Below, in pieces: positions 55,765 to 62,922 of a stretch of 64,000 bases of DNA. This stretch comes from JADJOY01 sp016713535 [NCBI: Deltaproteobacteria bacterium]. GTDB taxonomy: Bacteria > JADJOY01. The notes under the pieces were generated by a model. That model made no database searches, was not told the origin of the DNA, and saw nothing but the letters and a program-made list of their open reading frames with translations. The translations under genes were made by a program, and so were the position numbers. Positions within the stretch are counted from its first letter, which is position 1; each line of letters starts with the position of its first letter. The DNA lies in NCBI GenBank assembly GCA_016713535.1, contig JADJOY010000029.1, forward strand, positions 86,511-150,510, read 5' to 3'.

Positions 55765-57291
55765 GGGTGCGCGCCGGTGTCGCGGCGGGTGCCGGCGGGG
55801 GCAGGGCTCGCCCGGCCGCCGCGCCGCTCGGCGTGAGCGCCGCGAGCGAGGCCCTGAGCCGCGACTCGGAGTCGATCAGGAAGTTGGCGCGGGTCACCAC
55901 CTCCTCCCCGAGCGACCGGCCGCAGGCCCCTCGACGCCGGCCCCGTCCGCTCGCCGGTCTCCACCTGGCGCGGCTGGAACCTGCCGTCGCCCAGTCGCCA
56001 GGAACACGACCTTCACGGGGCCCGAGTCCACCACGGCGTCCGCGGGGATCTTCAGCCCCTCGCGCGGCGCGCCCCTGAGGACCACTTCGCCGAACATCGC
56101 CGGGCGCAGCTCGCCCATCGGGTTGGCGAAGACCAGGCGGACCTTCACGGTGCGGGTCGCCGGGTCCATGAGAGGGTCGATGAACGCGACCTTGCCCTCG
56201 AATGCGCGGTCCGGGAAGGCCTTGAGCGTGAGCGCCGCCGGCATGCCATGCCTTCACGCGCGACAGGTCGCTCTCGTAGACGTCGGCGAGCACCCACACC
56301 TCGGACAGGTCCACGATCTCGTACGGCATCGCACCCGCGTCGAGCTTCATCCCCTCGACCACGTCCTTCTTGGTCACGACCCCCTTGATCGGCGACACGA
56401 AGGTGAGGGCCTTCATCGGCTCGCCGGTCCGCGCGACGCGGTCGATCTCGGCCTCCGGCACATCCCAGAGGGCGAGCTTGCGCGCGCGGCGCCGCAGCAG
56501 CGCCGCACCGTCCTGCGCCGAGCGCCCGGTCGCCGGCGAGCTTGCGCTCGGTGCGCGCCGCGAGCAGCAGCTCGTCCTGCGCCGCGACCAGCTCGGGGCT
56601 GTACATCGCGAAGAGCGGCTCGCCGCGCCCGACCGGCCGGCCGACGAAGTCGACGAAGATCCGCTCCACGTAGCCGGGAGTCTTGACGTTGATGTGGCGG
56701 ACCCGGGTCTCGTCGACGCCCACCCGGCCGACGGTGCGCCAGGCGCCGCCCACGACGCCGTGGCGGACGGTCGCCGTCCGCAGCCCGATGAGCTGCTGGC
56801 GGGCCGGGTCGATGGCGACGGTGGCGAGACCGGGGACCGCCGAGTCGCCGCCCACCTCGTCCGAGTAGACGGGGAGGTAGTCCATCCCCATGTCGTCCTT
56901 CATGGGGGTGGGCGACGTCTGCGCCGGGTTCATCGGCGATCGGTAGTGGACGACGCGCCGTTCGTGGCTCGTGGCGCCGCCGCCCGCCGCGGTGGTGGCG
57001 GAGCCGGCCGCGGCTCGACCTTCACGAGCTTCATGCCGCAGATCGGGCAGTCGCCGGGGTGGTTCTTCACCACGGTGGGATGCATCGGGCACTGGTAGAG
57101 CGTTTCGGGCTGCGCGGCGGGCGCTCCCGCGGACGCGCCGCCCGCGCCGCCGTCGAGCGCGCCGAGGCCGGACACGAGCAGCGTGCCGCCGGCCGCGAGC
57201 GCGGCGGCGACGGCCGCCGCGGCGATCAGCGCGCCGAGCCCGAAGCGGCCGCGGGGTCGCGGCGGTGAGGGGAGGTGGAAGGCGAGGTCAT
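55761..57291 (-). CDS. cusB: RND periplasmic adaptor, CusB-like with metal-binding domain (frameshifted)
   Basis: The product starts MTSP and soon shifts frame into a membrane anchor (GRFGLGALIAAAAVAAALAA). A heavy-metal-binding domain follows: YQCPMHPTVVKNHPGDCPIC, with Cys/Met/His ligands. Then come MNPAQTSPTPMKDDMGMDYLPVY, the hairpin and lipoyl-like parts (GYVERIFVDFVGRPVGRGEP, SPELVAAQDELL), VVTKKDVVEGMKLDAG, AFPDRAFEGKVAFIDPLMDP and EEVVTRANFLIDSESRLRA. Met-rich MDMG-like sites point to copper or silver. Several indels occur (about 57281, 57005, 56525, 56255, 55975 and near 55800). Confidence 0.83.
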
Positions 57292-57310
57292 GGTCTGTTC
57301 CTCACGTCCG

Positions 57311-58753
57311 TCACATGCCGCCGCCGCTCGCGGCGGCGCCCGTGGCGCCCGATGTCTCCGCGGCCGCGCCGCTCGAGGTCGCGCCCGCCATCGAGCTCGC
57401 CGAAGCCGGCTGCATGCGTCCGCTCGTCGGCGCGCCGCCGCGCATCGGCGCCGCGCCGGCGACGTTCACGCCACCGGTCGGCGCGAGCGACACCTCGTCG
57501 CGGGCGATCGCGACGCGGTGCGCGTCGGCGAGGGTGAGGAGGTAGCCCTCCTCGTCGCCGATGTAGCCCACGTTCGCCCTCGAGCACCGCGGCGAAGGGG
57601 ACGTTGCCGACTCGGTACTGGGCGAGTGTCGCCTCCGCCGTCGCCTGCGACTGCACCAGCAGGCCACCGGTGTGGAGCTCGAGGTGTCGAGGAGCGCCGC
57701 GAGCACCGCACGGCGCTCGGCGACCCGGAGCGCCAGCTCGTGGCGGATCGCCTCGACGCCGCGGGCCTGCGCCGACGATCGCGCTTCGTTCTCGGTCACC
57801 GCCGGTCCCTGCTTCGACGCCGACCACAGCGGCACGTTCACCGAGAGCCCGGAGGCCACATCGGCTCGAGCGAGCCGCGCGGCATGACGCCGGCGTTCAC
57901 CGCGAAGTCGGGGTACTGCTCGCGGCGCGCGAGGTCGAGGCGCTTGCCGGCCCGCGCGCTCGCGAGCTGCGCCAGCGCGAGCTCCGGGCTGCGCGCCTCG
58001 GCGTCGGCGAGGTCGTCCTCGGGGCTCCGCACCCGCGGCGTGCCGAGCTCGGTGAGCGCGGCGGCCGTGGCCACCTCGTCGTCGAGGGGGCGGTCCCGGA
58101 GCCGGTTCAGGGTTTGGACCGCGGTGCGCTGGTCGGCGCCGAGGGCGAAGCGGCGCTGGCGGATCCGGTTGAGCTCGAGCTGGGCGCGCAGCACGTCGGA
58201 CTGGGCGCCGGCGCCGATCTCGTAACGCGAGCGCGCGAGCTCGATCGACTGCTGCCACACCACCTCGAGGCGGTCGGCGAGCCGAAGGCGCTCGCGCGCC
58301 AGCACCAGATCGAGGTAGGCGCGCGCCACCTCGGCCCGCGTCGAGAGCCGGATCCGGCCCACGTTGGCGTCGGCCTCGGCGCTCCCGAGCTCCGCCACCT
58401 CGGCCCGCAGCCCGCGCTTGCCCGGCCATGGCAGCCCCTGGCTCACCATCACCTGATAGAAGCTCGTCTCCATCGTGCCGATCTGGATGGAGTCGAAGCC
58501 GTCGTTCTGGATGCCGAGGGTGAGCACCCGGATCGGGGAGCGCGCTCGCTTGCGAGACCCGCTCGCGCTCGGCGCGCACCAGGTCCTCGGCCTGCCGGAT
58601 CTCGGCGCGCGCCGCGAGGCTCTCCTCGACCAGGGCGCCGAGGCGCGGATCGGCGGCGCCGAACGGCGCGTCGGACGAGTCGCCGGCGGCGCGCGCCGCG
58701 GGAGTGGCGGCGAGCGCGAGCGTCAGGGTGACGAGGAGCGGCGCGAGGCGCAT
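57311..58753 (-). CDS. TolC-like outer-membrane efflux protein (frameshifted)
   Basis: Signal peptide residues 1-22 (MRLAPLLVTLTLALAATPAA), then coiled-coil helices of the OMF family: AEIRQAEDLVRAERERVSQA, STRAEVARAYLDLVLARERL, RYEIGAGAQSDVLRAQLELN, EARSPELALAQLASARAGKR and YRVGNVPFAAVLEG. The frame changes near 58540, 57855, 57690 and 57575. In the complex it forms the exit channel joined to adaptor and pump. It is the first gene of the pump operon: ATG at 58753 lies about 30 bases after a sigma-54-like element. The C-terminus is Ala/Gly/Met-rich. Confidence 0.82.
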   Translation of the reverse strand: MRLAPLLVTLTLALAATPAARAAGDSSDAPFGAADPRLGALVEESLAARAEIRQAEDLVRAERERVSQASALPDPGAHPRHPERRLRLHPDRHDGDELLSGDGEPGAAMAGQARAAGRGGGARERRGRRQRGPDPALDAGRGGARLPRSGAGARAPSARRPPRGGVAAVDRARALALRDRRRRPVRRAARPARAQPDPPAPLRPRRRPAHRGPNPEPAPGPPPRRRGGHGRRAHRARHAAGAEPRGRPRRRRGAQPGARAGAARERAGRQAPRPRAPRAVPRLRGERRRHAARLARADVASGLSVNVPLWSASKQGPAVTENEARSSAQARGVEAIRHELALRVAERRAVLAALLDTSSSTPVACWCSRRRRRRRHSPSTESATSPSPRCSRANVGYIGDEEGYLLTLADAHRVAIARDEVSLAPTGGVNVAGAAPMRGGAPTSGRMQPASASSMAGATSSGAAAETSGATGAAASGGGM

Positions 58754-58784
58754 GACGGTTCCGGTCGGCAAGGGCGGCCGACGC

Positions 58785-58800
58785 TGCAGGATCGTTGCCA
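58785..58800 (-). promoter_or_regulatory. Sigma-54-like promoter of the pump operon
   Basis: Read on the minus strand it is TGGCAACGATCCTGCA: GG and GC are exactly 10 bases apart, as the -24/-12 rule asks, and TGGCA and TGCA agree with the consensus TGGCACG-N4-TTGCA. Predicted transcription start is near 58774, about 20 bases ahead of the ATG at 58753. An NtrC-type activator is encoded 2.7 kb away. Confidence 0.68.
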
Positions 58801-58934
58801 GGCGGCGTCTCGATTCAAGGCTCGCACGCTCGCGCGATTCTGCGGTGACTCCAGCGAATGGGCTCGATGCCGCCGCGACCGGGGTGGCACGCCAGGGCCC
58901 CGCCGCGCCGCGAACCGTGATCGCGCCGGCTACC

Positions 58935-58953
58935 TGTGACCGAAACCGTCACA
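58935..58953. promoter_or_regulatory. Enhancer-like palindrome TGTGAC-N7-GTCACA, copy 1
   Basis: Perfect inverted repeat with 7-base spacer CGAAACC. It lies 135 bases upstream of the sigma-54-like element at 58785-58800, a usual distance for NtrC-type activator sites. The same palindrome with the same spacing is at 61385-61403. Also 32-41 bases ahead of the small plus-strand gene. Confidence 0.68.
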
Positions 58954-58984
58954 CCGGCGGTGCATCGAGGGTCCCGGATGGGAG

Positions 58985-59240
58985 GTGCCGGGAGTGGAGG
59001 CCGTCGCCGCCTCCTACGATGCCCGGGTCGAGGAGCTTGACGGACTCGTGGCCGAGCACGAGCAAGTGAAGAGCGACGAGCGGAGGATTCACGTCGGCCT
59101 GAAGCCCCGGCGCGAAAGCGCCGGGGTGGGGAAGGATCAACACTGCACCGCGATCATCCGGGCCGCGCGGAGGGCTTCGGACGGACCTGCGGGACGCGGC
59201 GGCGTGGCACGGGGCGAGGGCGGCCGAGCTGAGCCGCTGA
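58985..59240 (+). pseudogene. Truncated, frameshifted copy of the 60743 periplasmic protein
   Basis: SYDARVEELDGLVAEHEQVKSD matches SEYEARIQELDGVVAEHEQMK of the minus-strand gene at 60743. HCTAIIRAARR matches HCDRIIQDTKK; then, one base shifted near 59180, LRDAAAWHGARAAELSR matches MRELADWHKARAAELQK with the same stop position. The signal peptide is absent because the region upstream holds the palindrome instead. Start is GTG at 58985 or, with GGAGG well placed, GTG at 58994. Probably decayed, or a cytosolic variant hit by a sequencing indel. Confidence 0.7.
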
Positions 59241-59354
59241 CCGCGCGTCGATCGGCCCGGGGCTCATCCTCGCGACGCCGGGCCGACGCACGCCGCCATC
59301 CGGTGGCGGCCTCGCCACACGGTGTTCTCGAACGACGCTGGTCAGCGTGCCGGC

Positions 59355-59696
59355 TCAGCCTCGCCGATCGGACCGGTACCCGGAAGCCGGCCGCGCGGCG
59401 AGGAGGATCTCGCGGGCCTCGGCCTTGCCGTCCTCCACCGCGAACTTCACGACCACCCGGTCGGAAGGCCGGACGTCCGCACCAGTCGCCGGTGCGTCGC
59501 CCAGCTTGAACGTGGTCTCGCTCGTGAGCTGGATCGAGCGCACGCTTCCGTCCGTCGCCTTCACCTCGATGTGGCTCGCGTCGACGGCGACGACCGAGCC
59601 CATCACCTTGTGCTCGTGCCCCTCGTGGGCCAGCGCCGGTGGGCTGAAGCCGAGCAACAGGCTGAACACGACCTCTCGACTCACGCTCGCTCCCAT
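59355..59696 (-). CDS. CusF-like periplasmic metal-binding protein
   Basis: A 113-residue exported protein: signal peptide to about ALA (residue 23), a His-rich start HEGHEHKVMGSVVAVDASHI, then an OB-like beta fold (VKATDGSVRSIQLTSETTFKL, DRVVVKFAVEDGKAEAREIL). Such small proteins bind Cu+/Ag+ and hand it to the adaptor. The HxxHxH cluster and Met34 are candidate ligands; CusF uses His, Met and Trp. RBS AGGAGG precedes the ATG by six bases. It is the last gene of the 61132-59355 operon. Confidence 0.78.
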   Translation of the reverse strand: MGASVSREVVFSLLLGFSPPALAHEGHEHKVMGSVVAVDASHIEVKATDGSVRSIQLTSETTFKLGDAPATGADVRPSDRVVVKFAVEDGKAEAREILLAARPASGYRSDRRG

Positions 59697-59741
59697 CGTC
59701 AGCCTCCTGCCGCCGTTCGTGTGAGGGTCCCGTCCGGCTGT

Positions 59742-60370
59742 TCAAGGGCAGTGGTCCGCCGTGGCAGCGGGCGCCTCGCCACCGTTCAGGAAACGCCGGC
59801 TCTCTTCCTCGTCCTGGCGCTCACGGGCGGTCTTCGGGTTCAGCCGCTCCATCTCCGCGATCTCGCCGGGGCCGAGCTCGGGGAGGTGGCGGATGAGTGT
59901 ACGAGATTCCAGCTCTCGGAGGTGGGCGAGGGGTCGCCGGTGCCCCAGGCCGGCATCGCCGTGAAACGGACACCGTTTTCGATGATGTAGAAGAGCTCGC
60001 CGTCGGTGAGGCGCTGGGTCGCGGCGAGTCGCATGTCGGGCGCGCGGGGGTACGTGCCGTTCACGATCGCCGTGTCTCCCCGGCCGTCATTTCCGTGGCA
60101 GATGGCGCAATGGTCGGCCCAGTGCTCGCGGCCAGCGCGCAGCGCCTCTTCGGTCCGGGGGAGCGGGTTCGGCATGTCGCGCATCGCGCGTGGGACGAGC
60201 AGATGCCGTGCGCGGCGCGCCACGATCGTCTCGAGGGCCGACGGCGCCGGTCGCGCGCCGATCCCGGCGTGGAACAGCGCCAGGGTCCCAGCCAGAGCGA
60301 CGACCCCCGCTCCGGCCAGGCCGATGAGTATTCCCGCGGCTAGCCGCGCACGCTGTGGGTCCCGCCTCAC
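59742..60370 (-). CDS. Membrane-anchored c-type cytochrome (one frameshift)
   Basis: After adding one base near 59898 (LVHFIRHLPELG) the product has 209 residues. An N-terminal membrane helix (LAAGILIGLAGAGVVALAGTL), one CxxCH heme motif in HWADHCAICHGNDGRG and FTAMPAWG with the Met ligand make it a class I cytochrome c. The end PGEIAEMERLNPKTARERQ is helical. It may carry electrons to a copper-oxidising or oxygen-using partner. GTG start overlaps the stop of the lipoprotein gene. Confidence 0.83.
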
Positions 60371-60663
60371 GGGTGGACTCCGTTCCGTCGCAGCTCGTCC
60401 GCATCCACGGACGCCGCGACGGTCTCGGGTGGGTGCCGGTACCAACCAGGATCCTCGCGGTCCTCGGCCAGGTCCTCCCGAAGTGCGCCCGGTGGCGCGT
60501 CTCCCGGCTGAGCCGGTGTCCGGTCTTCGCTGCCCGCCCGCGGCGACGCGTGCGCCGCCGGGGTCGGCGGGTGATCGATCACCGCCGACGGCTGCATCGT
60601 GCTCCCCACGCAACCGCTGGCGACGAGCAGCCCCGTGATGGAGAGAACGGGACGTCGTGCCAC
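60367..60663 (-). CDS. Small lipoprotein
   Basis: A 98-residue protein with lipobox LLVASGC (Cys17) and a Pro/His-rich disordered remainder, ending ELRRNGVHP. No family recognised. GTG at 60663 has AGGAGG eight bases ahead, so this start is preferred to the longer Arg-rich reading. It lies between the coiled-coil protein and the cytochrome in the same operon. Confidence 0.65.
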   Translation of the reverse strand: MARRPVLSITGLLVASGCVGSTMQPSAVIDHPPTPAAHASPRAGSEDRTPAQPGDAPPGALREDLAEDREDPGWYRHPPETVAASVDADELRRNGVHP

Positions 60664-60742
60664 CGAGAACCTCCTGCGAGGCCACGGGCGGCGCGCCGAT
60701 CGCGCGCCGCCCGCCACGCGCCGGATCGCGTGATCGGCTCGT

Positions 60743-61132
60743 TCACTTCTGCAGCTCGGCGGCCCGCGCCTTGTGCCAGTCCGCGAGCTCTCGCATGTCG
60801 CCCTGCAGCTTCTTCGTGTCCTGGATGATCCGATCGCAGTGCTTCTCCATCTCCTTGTTCTGCGGGGTCGGAGTGAGCCTCGGATTGACGAAGAAGCGGT
60901 GCTGGTCGCGCTTCATCTGCTCGTGCTCGGCGACGACTCCGTCGAGCTCCTGGATGCGCGCCTCGTACTCGCTCGCGCGCGCGAGGTGATCCTCAGCGAC
61001 CTTCGCCGGATCGTTCGCGACCTGCGCCGCCTGGTTGGCGGCGGCGGGCTCTTGCGCGCGCGCCGAGCTCGGAGGCGCGGAGATCACCGCCAGAAGAACG
61101 AGCGGGACGACTTGTTTGACGAGCGTTGTCAT
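60743..61132 (-). CDS. Small periplasmic coiled-coil protein of unknown function
   Basis: A 129-residue exported protein: signal peptide (residues 1-26, cut near ARAQ), then helices with HLARASEYEARIQELDGVVAEHEQMKRDQHRF, a short Pro/Asn loop and EMEKHCDRIIQDTKKLQGDM, WHKARAAELQK at the end. I know similar small proteins near metal-resistance genes but cannot name a function. His/Met/Cys residues (HEQMK, EKHC) might bind metal. RBS AGAGGAG before ATG; the sigma-54-like element is 65 bases upstream. First gene of the operon to 59355. Confidence 0.75.
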   Translation of the reverse strand: MTTLVKQVVPLVLLAVISAPPSSARAQEPAAANQAAQVANDPAKVAEDHLARASEYEARIQELDGVVAEHEQMKRDQHRFFVNPRLTPTPQNKEMEKHCDRIIQDTKKLQGDMRELADWHKARAAELQK

Positions 61133-61196
61133 GGCGTCTCCTCTGGGCGGATCCGAGTGAGGTCCGCCGGATGAGTGGGGCCGGACGCTCACCAGG

Positions 61197-61212
61197 AGCA
61201 AGTGCCGTACCG
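61197..61212 (-). promoter_or_regulatory. Sigma-54-like promoter of the small-protein operon
   Basis: On the minus strand it reads CGGTACGGCACTTGCT. GG and GC stand 10 bases apart; ACG after GG and TTGCT at -12 fit the consensus well. Start of transcription is predicted near 61186, about 54 bases ahead of the ATG at 61132. Confidence 0.7.
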
Positions 61213-61384
61213 GGACCCGTGATCGCCCCCGGGCGCGTGTGCGTGGCGCTGGAGGTCGGGCCTCGAAGGCGATCTCCCAGTCGATTTGCGAGCCGACCGA
61301 TCCAGATCCCGAGCCGGGGAGCCGCGAGCGCCAGGGCTTGGACGGGACGACGAGCGACCCGCGAGGGGGACGGCGGACATCCCG

Positions 61385-61403
61385 TGTGACGCCGCGGGTC
61401 ACA
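61385..61403. promoter_or_regulatory. Enhancer-like palindrome TGTGAC-N7-GTCACA, copy 2
   Basis: Same 6-base arms and 7-base spacer length as the site at 58935-58953; spacer here GCCGCGG. It lies 173 bases upstream of the sigma-54-like element at 61197 and 63 bases beyond the stop of the NtrC-type regulator gene. No gene is seen between 61133 and 61465. Confidence 0.7.
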
Positions 61404-61465
61404 TCTTCACGCGGGGCTCATCCCGCCTTCACCGAGGAAGCGGGTGGGCGCGCCGCGCGGGCTCG

Positions 61466-62922
61466 TCACTCGCCGCGGTCGCGATACGCGTCGGTGCTGA
61501 GCCCGTAGCGGCGCACCAGGCGGTGCAGGCTCTCGCGCTCCATGCCGGCGTGCTGCGCGGCGCGGGTGACGTTGCCGCCGAACTGCCGGAGCAGCTCCTC
61601 CAGGTACTCCCGCGACGCGCGGTCGCGGGCGACCTCGAGGGCCTTGCGATAGGTGAGCTGGGCCAGGCTCGAGCCGAAGCCGTTCGCGCGGCGCGCGCGG
61701 CGGCCGCCGCGGCGGGCCCGGCGACCACCTCGTCGGGGAGCGCCTCGAGGTGGACCCGCCTCTCGTCGGTGACGGCGAGCGCGCGCTCGACGGCGTTCTC
61801 GAGCTCGCGGACGTTGCCGGGCCACGCGTAGCGGAGCAGCGCGGCGAGGGCGTCGGCCGAGAAGCCCTCCACCGCCGGGGCGGAGGCCGTCGCTCGGGTC
61901 GCGTGCCCGGGCTTGCGCTGGTGGACATCGAGGAAATGCGCCGCGAGCAGCGGGATGTCGTCGGCGCGCTCGGCGAGCGACGGCAGACGGATCGGGAACA
62001 CGTTGAGGCGGAAGAAGAGATCCTCGCGGAAGCGGCCCTCGGCGACCGCCGCGCGCAGGTCGACGTTGGTGGCCGCGATGACGCGCACGTCGACCTTGCG
62101 TTCGTGCGCGGCGCCGACCGGCCGGATCGCGCGCTCCTGGAGGGCGCGGTTGAGCTTGACCTGGAGCGAAAGCGGCAGCTCGGCGATCTCGTCGAGGAAC
62201 ACGGTGCCGTGGCTCGCCTCCTCGAAGAGGCCGCGGCGGTCGGTGGCGGCGCCGGTGAAGGCGCCGCGGACGTGGCCGAAGAGCTCCGACTCGACGAGGT
62301 TCTCCGGGATCGCGCCGCAGTTGATCGCGACGAACGGCCCACCCTGGCGCTCGCTCGCGTGGTGGATGCCGCGCGCGACGCCCTCCTTGCCGGTGCCGCT
62401 CTCGCCGGTGACCATCACGGTCACGTCGCTCGCCGCCGCGCGCGCCATGAGCTCGAAGACCTTGCGCATGGGCTCGCTGCGGCCCACGAGCCCCTCGAAG
62501 CGGGTGCTGCCGGCGAGCGCCCTGCGCAGGTCGCGAGCCTCGTCGCGCAGCCGCTTGCGCTCGGCGGCCTTGGTGACCGTGAGCAGCGCCTCGTCGGGGT
62601 CGAAGGGCTTGGCGAGGTAGTCGTAGGCGCCCTGCTTCATCGCCTCGACGGCCTTGTCGATGGTGCCGAACGCGGTCATCAGCACCACCTCGATCTCCGG
62701 CCGTGCGCGCTTCACCTCGCGCAGGAGCTCGAAGCCGTCGGCGCCCGGCATGCGGATGTCCGAGACCACCACGTCGAAGTCACCGTTGACCGCGAGCGAG
62801 ATCGCCTGCGCGCCGTCGGCGGCGGTCTCGACGTCGAAGTCGGGCCAGAGGATCTTGCGGAAGAGCGAGAGGATCGTGTCCTTGTCGTCGGCGATCAGCA
62901 CCCGGGTCCGGCTCGTGGTCAT
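61466..62922 (-). CDS. NtrC-type sigma-54 response regulator (one frameshift)
   Basis: A 485-residue regulator after repairing one base near 61690. Receiver with Asp55 (VVVSDIRMPG) and Asp12/13; AAA+ domain with Walker A GESGTGKE (173-180), GAFTGA loop (220-225) that contacts sigma-54, Walker B FLDEIAE; Fis-type helix-turn-helix at the end (LRQFGGNVTRAAQHAGMERE, then SLHRLVRRYGL). It should bind DNA palindromes and open sigma-54 promoters on phosphorylation. ATG overlaps the kinase stop (ATGA). Confidence 0.93.

Noticed and set aside
58885-58900. TGGCACG on the plus strand as a sigma-54 site for the small plus-strand gene
   Set aside because: The -24 part is perfect but the -12 part reads GGCCC and GC is not at the required 10-base distance.
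58915-58924. CCGTGATCGC shared with 61217-61226 as a second regulator site
   Set aside because: It is not palindromic, and its place differs: 115 bases from one promoter but next to the other. Likely chance.
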